Shown: positions 1 through 12,600 of the stretch, one piece after another
Layout of the letters: each line of letters begins with the position of its first letter
How positions within the stretch are numbered: the first letter of the stretch is position 1
Assembly: GCA_016490735.1 (NCBI GenBank)
Contig: JAEMWC010000082.1
Location: forward strand, 32,501-96,500
Direction of reading: 5' to 3'
DNA from: Pachyseris speciosa
Taxonomy: Eukaryota > Cnidaria > Anthozoa > Scleractinia > Pachyseridae
DNA length: 64,000 bases
Program-made: the position numbers and the translations under genes
The notes under the pieces: model-generated
Told to the model about the DNA's origin: nothing
Databases searched by the model: none
Seen by the model: only the letters and a program-made list of their open reading frames with translations

Positions 1-102
1 GGGCGAGGGCGAGGGCGAGGGCGAGGGCGAGGGCGAGGGCGAGGGCGAGGGCGAGGGCGAGGGCGAGGGCGAGGGCGAGGGCGATGACGATGACGATGAA
101 GA
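1..102. repeat. GGGCGA hexanucleotide microsatellite, then GATGAC triplets
   Basis: About 14 perfect copies of GGGCGA run from base 1 to 84 and pass into GATGAC-type triplets. It lies in intron 3 of gene A. The matching intron of gene B also carries a GAT/GAC tract (31375-31480), so the tract probably predates the duplication and diverged in motif. Confidence 0.95.
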
Positions 103-159
103 TGCGGGTGGCAATGATGATCGTGAACGTTAGGAAACATCGTTGACGAAACAAATTCA

Positions 160-357
160 AATGTTAGCCGCGAGGGAAACATTTGTTGCGTCGAAAAAAT
201 TGGTGTCCGGGAAAAAGAAATTTATTTGGCCGCAAGTCAGAAACACTTTTTGTTCCGAAACACAAAATTTGTTTCTGCAACAAATGTTTCCCGCGATGCT
301 AAACTGGGAAACACTTGCGTCCTCAGCAATGTTTCCTAGTTTAGCCAGGCATCTATG
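160..357. repeat. Degenerate foldback repeat (AACATTTGTTGC family)
   Basis: Inverted matches between the left part (GGAAACATTTGTTGC) and the right part (GCAACAAATGTTTCC) mark a foldback unit. It resembles the cleaner foldback at 38420-38692, which has the same AACATTGTTGC and GGGAAACATCGC vocabulary. No coding content. Confidence 0.6.
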
Positions 358-433
358 ACAACAACAACATAGGTTTATGGTGTTACGATGATGGTGATGT
401 CGTTAAATATATGATTGAAAATATATGATTTAA

Positions 434-632
434 ATGAAGAATGATCCTCGCAGTTGTGAACGCAATTTATGCAATTGCGAAAAGAAGCCTGAAAAAACTT
501 CAGGACTTGAACGGCGTTTGGACCCGTGACCTCGCGATTACCGTTGCGATGCTCTAACCAACTGAGCTATGAAGTCACTGACGTTGGGAGCAGGTCAATT
601 GTAGGTTCATATGTTCCCGTGAAAGAAATGAC
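434..632 (-). mobile_element. tRNA-derived SINE copy, minus strand
   Basis: Read on the minus strand, 577-504 contains a tRNA-like promoter: TAGCTCAGTTGGTTAGAGC (A box) and GGTCACGGGTCCAAA (B box), closed by a GACTTCA acceptor-like end. A non-tRNA tail rich in A/T and a CCTCGCAGTT motif follow. The anticodon arm does not form a normal stem, so I call a SINE rather than a functional tRNA gene. It forms an inverted pair with 742-897. Confidence 0.7.
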
Positions 633-741
633 TGTGAATGATATATGAAATAAATCATACATGAACTGCGGAAATGAAATCAAACGAAGAATGATCCTCG
701 CAGTTGTATTGCTATTGCGAAAAGAAGCCTAAAAAAAATTT

Positions 742-780
742 CATTTCTTTTACGGGAACATATGAACCTACAATTGACCT

Positions 781-817
<37 letters not shown>

Positions 818-897
818 TAGCATCGCACCTGTAATCGCGAGGTCACGGGTTCAAACCCCGTTGAAGTCCTGATTTTTTTTTTTTTTTTCAGGCTTCT
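742..897 (+). mobile_element. tRNA-derived SINE copy, plus strand
   Basis: The tRNA-like part is at 797-869 (TAGCTCAGTTGG A box; GGTCACGGGTTCAAA B box), followed by a long T tract. The 52 bases before it are the reverse complement of 580-632 next to the first SINE, so the two copies plus flank form one large inverted repeat. Confidence 0.7.
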
Positions 898-1108
898 TAT
901 GTTAGTAAAAAGGTAATAATGATGACGACGATTTGGTTTATCATAACGTCATTCATTAATCAAGTACAATGACGAATTTGTAGAAATTTGATGCTTTCGA
1001 CAATCGTTTCATGCCAGATTCATAATCAACGAATGAACGATTCGTTCAGTTTCCGGCAAATAGCCAAGACATACTACAGAGTTAAACTTTTTCATTGCCT
1101 TCCTCTAG

Positions 1109-4100
1109 GTATCAGTTCCCAAAAAAGAAACAACATATTGGTGCTCTTTGATTAAGGCCCCTCCAATAAACACAAAACAGCATATAACAAAGGTAAGTGA
1201 TGATAAACAATTATTGGATGAGGTTGAGCATGATAGCGAGAACTATCATGGTCGAGGTTTCTGTTATTTGCCGAAGCCGAAGGCTGAGGCGGAAAACACA
1301 AACCGACGCCATGAGAGAGTACAAGAGCGAGTACAAGAAACTATAAACATGCTACGCAAACTTGTAAGTTACTTTGTCTGTAACCTCACAACCTAAACGT
1401 TGTAGCGCAGTCCAAAAGTTTCCAGCAAAAGTTTACAAAAAGCCACTCCAAAACATGTTTTAAAACTGAAAAAATTATACAGTTTTGACTAAATGCAGGT
1501 CCGTTTTGCAATACATTTCCAGAAATGTGTCAGCAAAAGAAACGTGTTTCCCGCGTGTGTTAAACTATTGTCTACAAGATGACGTCACTTCTGCATTTGC
1601 AAAACGTGTTGTCTGTAGGTATGACGTAACAAAAACAGTCCAGCACATCATATTACATTTATCTTGACTCATGAAGAGTCTACAACTTCAGCTGCATATC
1701 ATAATGTAAATGTTACCGATAACTTTGAAGAAGCTGCATTTGCGAAATGCGAAACTACTCTTTCTTTGGCTCGTTATCTATTTATTGCGTCCATTTCCCG
1801 TGTCGGCAGTTTGAAGCATACATCCAGAAGGGAAACGAAGGCTTAGTTCATCACATGGTTTTGTACGAGTGCCATGGCAACTTTAATGACAGTCATTATG
1901 GTCCTGGGTATGACTGTCGCGACCAAGCCAACATGCCTCTGGGAAAATGTTACTTCAATAACATAGTGGCCGCGTGGGCTGTAGGAGGCGAGGTATGGAA
2001 TTACATGCTTTTTCGTTTGTCAGTATTCTAAGCTTCTATTCGCGCCCTATGCCATACGTGGCGTCCTCACACGTCTATATTTTCTCACCTTTCTTCTACG
2101 CTACCTCACTTTTCCAACACTCAATTCGTTTTGTTTTGTTCATTTTGCTTTATTTGTCGTTATTGTTAGTTAGCTTTCTACTGTTTATAAGTTTCTTTTC
2201 AGACCTCTAACTACCTGCCTAAAGCCAGCTGTTTTTGTTTCTTTCGTTTTTGCGTCAGGTTGTTGCTGGTTGGTTTATGTTGTTTACATGTTTCTTTCCA
2301 GGCCTTTTACTACCCAAACAAAGCTGGCTTTCCGATTGGAACGGATAATTCCCCAAAAGTTACATGATGGAGATTCACTATAACAACCCCGAAGGGATTG
2401 AAGGTAAGAAGTTAACCGTGTTTAAATAAAGTTATCATTCATTCATTCATTCATTCATTCATTCATTCATTCATTCATTCTTTCTTTCTTTCTTTCTTTC
2501 ATTCAGACTGACCTAAAGTAATGAATTTCTATTCCAAATAAAACAGCGTGGATAATGGTGTATGAATTCGGGTTGACTTTGCGCCCTTTATTTAAATTGT
2601 TTAATTTGATCTTTATAACGATAACAAGTGCCTCAATATTTTCCGTACCTTTATAATATGATATTATTTCCTTGCTATGGTTGTTAAAATCGAAACAGAA
2701 AGGGTTACTCACGACTGGCTCTTCTCTGATAGCGTGCTGATTTTCGCAGGGCGAAATGACAGTTCTGGGATGCGTTTTTATTACACGTCAAATCTCCGTC
2801 AGTACGATGCTGGGATATTTTCAGTGGGAGATGCAAACTCTAACTTTCTAGTTATCCCACCAAAGCAAGATTCTTGGTTGAGTGTCGGTTATTGCGCTAA
2901 AGAATGCAATCAGGTACACGATTTACCTACAATTGTATCTTGACTGTTATGTCAGGTCAATCAATGGCAATAAGAACACTAAGTTTTAAGAAACACCGTG
3001 CAACACTTACATGTAACAACTCCCACACAGTAATTTTTAAAGAGTTATTTTAACTCCAAAAGTGGAGTTAAAATTTTAGGTTAAATATAACCCCTTTTTG
3101 GGGGTTATTTTAACTCCCTTTTTTAACTCCTTTTTAAGGGTTATAATGACTCCAGTGTGGGAGTCACTTTAACTCTGCAAAAGGAGTTATTTAAACTCCA
3201 TAAGGGAGTTACTGTAACTCCAAATGTGGAGTTAAAATGTTAGGTTAAATATAACTCCTTTTTGGGGGTCATTTTAACTCCCATTTTTAACTCCAATTCT
3301 GGAGTTGTATTAGCTCCAACAAGGGAGTCATTTTAACTTTGCCCCATGAAAGAGTAGAGTTATTTCAACTCCATAATCAGGGTTATAGTCACTCCAGCAT
3401 TAGAGGTAAAGTAACTCCAGCACAGTCACCCTATGTAGTTTTAAGGTGAAAACAACAGATCACACAAATTGACTGTAACATGTTTAATTCAATCAGATTT
3501 CATTTTCTTATCTGAACACCACTTTCTTGCATACTATGTATTATCATTGACATTTGAAATGCAAATTTCTAATATTATATTGATAAATTAAGAATGTGCA
3601 AGTATGCATGATAAAAACACGACAATCTTTCCAGGTATGAAAGTCAAATTTGAAGAACATTTGAATTTAAACGACTATACAACAAAATTCAATCTGTTTG
3701 TTTGAACGCAACTCTATCTTTTCTTTAAAAAATGTAGCTGGCTTATAATTTAATTTTCATAAGGTTCTATCAGGAACAAGATACACATGGTATGTGTACA
3801 TTAAAAACATTTTAAACTTTGTTTTTGGCTGAAGCCTTAACAGAACACTATCACATAAGCACATTTGCCAGTTACTCAAATTTAAACTTGAAAAATTCAG
3901 TTTGATGTGCCAAATTTAAATTGGCATGGACAAGTTGGCAATGGTTACAGTAAAAAGTTCAGAAACTCTAGGCAAACATGAATATTTGACTCCTTTAAGA
4001 GAGGAAAAAAGAATTGTTAAATGTTTTGAAGTAAACTCATGACAGTGGCCCCTTAAAGAAACATTGAAATAATGAGAGGGCAGAGGTGAACTTGTTCACT

Positions 4101-7100
4101 GCCACTCTCTTTGTTGCTTCTTGGCGTCTGTCTTCACAAAATAGAAATACATTGCCACACTCGGTGGGGTATATATATTTAAATATTTAACAAGCCACAT
4201 GAAGCCCCACTACAATGCCACGTTGCTTGTCCCCAGAGAAATCACTTCAACTCCCTCCAATGCAATACACAGCAGGGCCCAGTTGTTCAAAGCACGATTA
4301 AGCTATGTAATCACGGGTTAGAGCAAACTTTGAGTACAGTCTAAATTGTTAATACTGGTAATGTTCAACAAAAACATTTCAAAAAGACTTTCATCCTTAA
4401 GTTTTGATTGGAATTTAACTTTACTTTAAGCGTACAATTTGATTTACAAAACTTTCTCAACGAGTGAGATCAAGACTTCAGTTAACTCTTAATCCTGGGT
4501 TAGCATTAATCGTCTTTCGAATAACCGGGGCCAGGTCCTTAAGTCACCAATGCCTATAATCCTGGAGAGCTTTGGTGTTCCTTGTTTCCACATCAATGGA
4601 CTCTACATACATCCTACAAAAAGAATGTATTCAGTTCTTGAGTATCTAGACATCAGTTTCAGCATGATTATCTTTTTATGCAAATGTATGCATTGTAAAC
4701 CCCAGATATGAAATTTAAAAGTTGTCATTATTCCCCACTGTTGCATGGTCTACCTGAGGCAGCCATTATTAGTGGTCGTCATGCAACAGTGCTCCCTTAG
4801 TGTTGTGTCAACCACTAATAATGGCTGTTTGGGAGACTGCACTGTCAGAGTCACTGGTACGTAGATGTTATGATGCAAACAAACAAAACTGCCATGTCAT
4901 TTCAGCGAAAAAGCAACTCAAATATATAATCTGCTTGAAGTTACAGTATATGATCACCCATGATTATTGTTTTAGAGGAAAAAATTAACTATTATCCTAA
5001 ATAGTTGCCAAAGAACTGATCAAACTCAGCCTTCATGTTAAAAGAAAGGAAATATACACATTTAACTATACAAGCTTGTGCCTCATATAAAAAAGACTAC
5101 AACTTGTAGTTTGTTCTGTGTGATATAAATGAAGTTGCATGAGATTACAAGTACATCTTGAATGTGAGGTGCTACTAACATAAAAAACACCTAGTCAAAC
5201 ACTCAAATAAATAAATCTCACACAGCCAAATGGCCCTGAATAAAGTGAATAATAATAACAATAACAACAGCAACAACAACAACATTGCAATTAATTCACT
5301 TGTGGCTGTGTTTAACAGGGTTGACTGTCCAAATTTAGCAACACCCAAATAAAAATATTTCAATTCCTGCATCCTGAGAAATATTTCCTGCACAGCAAGA
5401 AACAAGGTATACAACATTTTCCTTCATTAATATTCTTTGGAACAAATAGCCATGTTTGCCATCTAACCAACAAGCACAGCATTTGTAGTTGAATTATGAA
5501 AGGTTCATTTCTTTGCCCTTTTGGATTTGTAGCAGACTTTCTTCAAATTAAGAATAAAGATGTATGCTTAAATACTTTGTACATGATCATGTAGCCAATA
5601 ATTGCCACTGTCTCAAAACTTACCTCGTCATTTATAAGATTATCAATGGACTCTTGCTTACATTAATGCAGACTGTATTGAGAAATCTTGCTAACTCTTC
5701 ATCCATGGTTATCTAAGACAAATAGCACAAATAACAAGTTTATTTTCCTCCGTTAGCAACGCAACACTTTGATAAGTTGACAGACATTAACATACATGAA
5801 AACTTTTGAAAATAATTTTTCATTTCTTGTTCGGACGCCATACAATTATAAATTCAGTGAAACTTCAAACTATTTAGTTAAGTTGAGACTGAATAATCGT
5901 CTTTAGAACGGATAGAGATGGATTACAACGTGAACGCTTCGAAGTTTTGTGTTTGTATTTTGCTACAAAAATCACTCAATAACTCGTTGTGGTTTGCTGT
6001 TTCTGCGAAAATTCACTTGAATTAATATATTTCTCTTGGTCTTCGATCAAGGAGCACTGAATGAAGGCATTTAATCGTGATTTTCGGAAAGGTTTACGGG
6101 AGCAAAATCACAACCGTTAAGCTAACACGTTACATGCAGCATTCACCACCGCCTCCTTTGTCAGTATTCTTACAAATACACTGTTAAAGCGAGACAAATC
6201 GACTAAAAAGAAACACAAATCTCTAAAACACTTACCTGATAGAGTTTCTTTCGTATTTAAAGATCCAAAAATGAAGATAAATGCACGCCGATTCAATACA
6301 ATTTTCAATACCAACCGCCACTGGCGCAAACCTTTGAACGCGAGATCGCTCACGTGTTACATCACGTGTTCTAATCATTTTGTTGTAGGGTAGGGAGCGT
6401 GACCAGTGATAAGAGAGTGACCTTTCGTGATTACATTGTACTGCCAATATTTCATCCATTTATCCTTCGATCCGTGGGATTATTTTTCTCGAACTTTCCC
6501 TTCTTCTCAAACCTGTATTCCCTAGATACAAGGGAAGGGAAGGAAAGCTTCAGAAGCTTACCGGGGTGGGGAAGGAAGAGATAAACAGCATGACCTTTGG
6601 GAAGCCGCTTTTTCCACCGAAAACGATGCATTACAAAAGCTCTTTTGTTTCAGCGAGCCAATAGTGAATTGCAAAAGGGGACGAATATGGCATACCACTG
6701 CAACGTTTTTGTCATGCGAGTGGTCCAAGCTTTCATGTTCTCTATCCCACGAGCCTTTGAACAGAGTTGAAAATAACAACAGTAAAGTAATGAATGTTTA
6801 GTTTCACTTATGCCAGCTCCTATAAATACATTAATGACTCTAAGCGAGGAGTTATATCCACTCCCTTTGCAGAGGTAAAGTAACTCTATGAAAATAATTC
6901 CCCAAATAGAGTTGTTTTAACTCTTCTTGGAGAGTTGCGATCACTCCATAATTACTCCCTAAGGGGAGTTATACTAACCCCTTAAAAATGACTCCACAAA
7001 AGGAGTTTATTTAACTCCACAAACGAGTTAATTTACCTCCACAGGGAGTTAACTTTAACTCCAATTCAGAGTTACAATAACTCCCACAATGTAACTCCAA

Positions 7101-7192
7101 TTTAGGAGTTAAATTTACTCCCCAGTTGAAGAGAAAACTCTTTTGCTGGAGTTAAAATAACTCTTTTTGTATAGGTAATCACATGATTTCGA

Positions 7193-7228
<36 letters not shown>

Positions 7229-7297
7229 TCAAAGACTCACAAAATTGCACGAGCCCGTAGGGCGAGTGCAATTTGTGGTCTTTGGAAAAATTTACAA

Positions 7298-7333
<36 letters not shown>

Positions 7334-9497
7334 GTGATTACTTATTAATAATATACATGACAAAAATTGTGAGATAGCTTCTTAACGTTGCAGAAGCAAC
7401 TCAACGAAGCTAAGGTGAACCAAAACAACAGTTTTCTCGACGTTTTTAAAGCGTTTTTAGCTGTAAAAACTGGCTAAACAATTACAGGCTATAGCTATAA
7501 GGTTACTTTGTTTGCTAAATGTTTATCAAGCGCTGTAATCATTACCTTCAGGCTTTCTCGTTCGTTATCTTCGCCTTGTTTGTCCTTGTTTGTTTATTAA
7601 TCTCGGCGTCACTCCATCAACGGACTCGTAATTCCAATTAGGTCGGCAATTCCCTCACTGGACACCACTGTTTCCAAACAGACAGCTAAAATACAGTGCT
7701 TTTCGCAGCCGTTTCTCCTTTTTAGAGCTGTTTTGCAGCTTTTCTCTGCTGTTATTGCGGTCACGAAGAAAGAAAACCTGCTCAAAAAGCCAGCCATTGT
7801 TTTGGCTCGCAGAGTCGCTTGCAGCTCTTCAGACTTTGCGCCATTCAGAGGCCGCGTTTGATTGGCTCAATCGCAGCGCCTTTGTTTATCAACCAATCAG
7901 AATCCTCAGTTTTTTACCTTGTTTTGCACTGTATTTCCTTTTTTCTGCACCGAATTATCTTTTTTCTGCACCGGTGTTTCCTAAAAACTGCATTTCTCTT
8001 AGCCAATGAGAATCGAGAAATTTTTTCATGTATATTATTAGGAGTTAAAGTAACTCCGAACAAAAATAACTCCACCTTGAGGAGTTAGTTTAACCCCACT
8101 TCAGGAGTTAAAATAACTCTTTGAAAATTATTGTGCAAATCATGATTTTTACACATTGTGATTTCGTTTACGATATGAATTCATAAGTCTAATGCTATTG
8201 TGCTCCGGTTTTTGGTAGGATCCGCTTAGATCATCAAAACTGCCAGAGGGAGGAATCAAGGTGTTTGCCGCCCTTCTTCACACCCACTTGCAAGGTAATG
8301 TCATCAACTTTTGCAGAAAGCAGTGAAGAATTACGGAGAAAGTTTGTTCTCATTTATTGGCAAAAAAATGCTAGATAAATAGTTCGTCGTGACAGATATT
8401 TAAAACCAAGATGAAAAGAAGCAGAAGTAAAGAACAAAAAGATAAAGAGGGAAGGAAAAGGAGGAGGGAGAGGGTAACCTGGAGTAGAAGTATAAAGGAA
8501 GGAAAGAGGAGGAGGTGAAAGTAGGGGACTGGGAGCAGGAATGCTGGAGGTGGCGAAGGAGGAGGAAGCGAATGATTGAGGAGGAGCCGTGGAAGGAAGA
8601 AGAAGAAGCAGCAATGTGATTTCAGTGAATTTTGAGGCAAAACACTGCATTGTTTTTGCCCTTACTTTTGTTGAAGATATCAGTTTGGGATTACCACGAT
8701 TGTTTGCAAGTGAATTTTCTGTTATTTTAAAAATTTTCACATCCGTTCCAGGACGTATTTCGCTACCAAAATACCCTCTTTACCAAGCTTCGGCCTAAGG
8801 CTCCTTTGTAAAGCATGCTATATCCCATGTGTATGCACTACCTTGCATTCATGTTTTATAAGAGCGGTGTGCGTATCACTTTTATAAATTATTTCAGGTC
8901 GTGCAACATGGACAAAACACGTTCGTGATGGAGTCGAGTTACCAGAGATTGCACGAGATGACAACTATGACTTTAACTTTCAGGTACAACAATGCAAGAA
9001 GTTGTAATTGAAACAGTGTCATGCCATTTCATTGCCCACATTTTCCTTGCAATCAATATGTAAGCGGACAGCAATGGCCCAATGTTTTATCGTGAGCTAT
9101 TGCTGGCAGTGACGTTAATCCGTTGGCTTTGTCTCCGTTAGCTCCATGGGACTTAAAATAACCCATACACTGATTGCATAGGATAGGGAGGATGGCCTTT
9201 CCTAGCTAGTATTTAAGGGTTGGGTGGAGACTGAAACTGGACTACTAGCGGGGAAAACACTAGATTACTTATCGTTGGATAAAAGTGCAAGTTCTCGTTT
9301 GGGAATAAAGCATGGCGTAACACTGGGTGTACTAGATCTGATAAACTTTCCTTCCTTCCTTCGTTCATTCATTCGTTCATTCATTCATTCATTTTCTCTT
9401 AATATCTCCCTTTGATTTAGTTTTTGTTTTTTGTTTTTTTTTTCTTTTAGGATATACAAGTTCTGAGAAAAGAAGTTCACATCAAACCGGTAATAAC

Positions 9498-9544
<47 letters not shown>

Positions 9545-9652
9545 CGATTTCTTGAAACAGAAGCAAGAGAATATTAACGTTAAAAGCCGACGTTTCGGCG
9601 TCATCATGACACCATTCTCTCGCTTGCTCCTGTTTCAAGTAATAATAATAAC

Positions 9653-9688
<36 letters not shown>

Positions 9689-12600
9689 TACATCAATATT
9701 TAAACGATATATAAATCACCGTTAGCAATAAGCTTTTTTCAAAGTAAGTCTTGAGCTTAGATTTAAAAGTGTTTAAATTGTTGCATGAGTGGATGCTATC
9801 AGGAAAACTGTTCCAGGGTTCGGGGGCAGAAATAGCAAAGGCTCGAGACCTATAGTACTTCAGATTAAAGTTAACAGGATTTAAACATAACGTAGAAGAT
9901 GACAGGAGAGTTATTGATGGCGAGTAGCGAGTAATCAAATCTTGAATGTAAGTTAGAGACAGTTGGTGTAGAGTCTTGAAGGTGACTAATAGAATCTTGA
10001 ATTTAAGTAATACGTTAAGAAACAGGCAGCCAGTGCAATTCAGTCAGGATTGGAGTGATGTGATCGTACATTACGGGAACATGCAATTAGGCGAGCAGCG
10101 CGCAGCATTCTGTACAGATTGAAGTTGTTTACAACATATGTTGGCACATATTTATAGAAGAGAGAGTTACAGTGATCATGTTTGGAGGACACAAGATCAT
10201 AGACGAAGATCTCGGTGGTTTTCGTGGATAAAAAATTTCGTTATATGGGAAATGTTGCGCAAATAATAGAAGGCTGATTTATAAACGGAGTTGACATAAG
10301 ATAGCATGGTCACGGTACAACCACAAACTACACCAATATTTCTGGCGGATTGGGATGGGTGAATTGTTGCGCAAATAATAGAAGGCTGATTTATAAACGG
10401 AGTTGACATAAGATAGCATGGTCACGGTACAACCACAAACTACACCAATATTTCTGGCGGATTGGTATGGGTGAATTGTGTCTTTTTCCCGAAAAGCGAA
10501 GTGGTGGTAGAGACTACTGCGGGCTTTAGAGAAGTTCAGTTTTATCCTTGTTAACTTTTATTCTGTTTAGAGACATTCATTTGTCAAGATCGGTCAAATA
10601 TTCTTCAATTTTATTGATAGTATTGGTTAGTTCCATATGCAATCTACTCGAAATAGCTCGTCAAATTAAACTGCTGCTTCACGAGAACTCCATTAACAGC
10701 ACCCATTCACTTTTAGGGCCACCTCATTATGTCTACAGTTAAACAAATGCTCAGTTTTCTTATGTTAGTGATAAAGAGGCAGTGTGATAGCGTTATGCCG
10801 TTTTCTGCGTCGTCTAAAGGGTTGAAATTAACGATACCCTTATTTTCATCATTTACAAAATAATTACATTGTTGGCAATTCCTCGCTATTGTTTTCACAC
10901 AGGGAGACGATCTTATTCACTACTGCAAATACCAAACAATGGACCGTGACGATCATGTGGTGGTAGGCATGCTTGTTTTTCCGGTTTCAATTTCTAGGGC
11001 TAAAAGGAAACTCTAAAGGAGAAAATACTTCCTAACTTTCAAAAATATGTCAACGTTTCTTTCAATGTGGAAAAGGTTAAAGTTGCCTGTCCACGTTGAC
11101 ATGGTCGAGAGGGCACATAAGGCATTTATTGAAAATTTTCTAACTACAATAGAATCCCAACTTTTGGACATCCGCTTCGTACAATTAATACGGCCAGACA
11201 CCAGCTAGTCTCCCTCGCAGCCGTTTTTTTGGGCTGTCACGCAACGCTCCCCCCCAAAAGACGGGGGAACGTTGCGTGACAGCCCAAGAAAACAGCTGCG
11301 AGGGAGACTAGACACCCGTTCGTATGCCCGTATATTTTGTTACATTAGCCCGCTTAATACGAACACCGGTTAATACCGACAACGGGCACTTTTTTGGAGC
11401 CGAGCGATGCGCTGGCATACAGTTAACTGATTTGAACTGATTTGATCACGAAATTTACTTGCTACGTTATATTTTTTTGGTCCTCGCACGCTTGGCCTGA
11501 TTTCTTCTTTGCTTTTAAATATGCAGGGTGGAGACTCAACATCTAATGAAATGTGTCTCGACTTTTTATTTTACTACCCAAGGATGGTGAACGGCTCGAT
11601 CTTTTGCAACAGCATACTCTATGAGCCAGTATTCTTCTTTATGAAGAAGTACTTGTAAGTAATCGACCTCGTTTAGTCCTTCCATTATTTAACAGCTTAG
11701 AAAGACCAACAACATCGTTTATTTGTAGAAAATCTATTTTTCTCGATGTTTTTTTTTTCGTTTGTTTGCCATGCTGTCTTTATTGTTCATCTCAAAGCCT
11801 GAACCTAGTAGTTGTTATAGTCATAATCGTAGCCATTGTTACTGCCACTATCTTTGCCATTGTAATTTACACCATCACCGTTGTCACTGACATCGTCATT
11901 GCCAATGATAATCTGATCATTGTCATTGTCGCTGTCGCTTTCACTGTCACCGTCACCGTCACCGTCACCGTCACCGTCACCGTCACCGTCACCGTCACCG
12001 TCACCGTCACCGTCACCGTCACCGTCACAGTCACCGTCACCGTCATTCTCACTGTCACCGTCACCGTCACTGTCACTGTCATTGTCACCGTGCTACTGTC
12101 ACTGTCACCGTCGTTGTCGTTGTCGTTGCCATTGCCGTTGTTACTGTCATTAAGGAGCTTTAGAAAAACGAAGACGGCAACGGGAGTGAGAACAGTACAA
12201 AACAAAAGATTTAATGAGCTAAAGCAATGGCTCTGCTCGTCCGTTTCACATTTTGGTATATTTATTTGCCTACCTCTGCGAAACAACAATGTAAAATGAC
12301 CAAATTTAAGATTTTAACGAGAACGTTTCTGCTAATTTTGTTCCTGGATTGTTCACATACTACGTGTTAAATGCGTTGAAATAATTGAAAAGGGAATTTA
12401 TAGTTTTAAGCGGCGTTTTCGCTGCCGTTACCGTCATTGTCATTCTCGTTGTCGTTGTCGTTATCACAGCTACTTTCGTGGTCTTTGTCGTTGTTCTAAT
12501 CATCACTGTTATTATTGCTATATATATTAGTCCGGCTGTCAACGTGTCTTGGCCCAATCCTCTTGCTGAAATGAACGTTACTTGGACAAAAGACATGGTG

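Larger units (their letters stand above)
3026..8135. mobile_element. 5.1 kb TIR insertion in intron 7 of gene A
   Basis: The left end (CACAGTAATTTTTAAAGAG at 3026) is the inverted match of the right end (reverse complement CACAATAATTTTCAAAGAG, ending at 8135), and the match continues into TTATTTTAACTCC. The corresponding intron of gene B (34711-34934) runs through without this DNA, while sequence on both sides aligns, so B is an empty site. No transposase ORF is visible, which suggests a non-autonomous DNA transposon. The superfamily is unassigned. It carries subterminal GGAGTTA arrays and possible minus-strand exon remnants (6350-6240, 5722-5630, 4630-4535). Confidence 0.75.

Noticed and set aside
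504..869. Two functional tRNA genes
   Set aside because: A and B boxes are present, but the anticodon stem does not pair properly, the copies differ at the loop, and both are embedded in longer repeated units, so SINEs fit better.
1148..1396. 82-residue ORF starting [11 protein letters not shown]
   Set aside because: Its first residues are the end of exon 4 of gene A (1109-1192); the rest is read past the GTAAGT donor into a repeat.
3036..3427. CRISPR-like array of spaced repeats
   Set aside because: Repeats are 7-base palindromic heptamers with irregular spacing and no unique spacers, in a eukaryotic intron.
8354..8740. Pro/Ser/Leu-rich proteins on the minus strand
   Set aside because: They come from the polypurine tract in intron 8 and have no family resemblance.
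11766..12299. Long ORFs on both strands encoding Val-Thr or Ser-Pro repeats (also 40447-41129 and 41408-41768)
   Set aside because: They are translations of GTCACC/GTCACT hexamers inside introns of the monooxygenase genes; a 6-base unit without stops is open in several frames.
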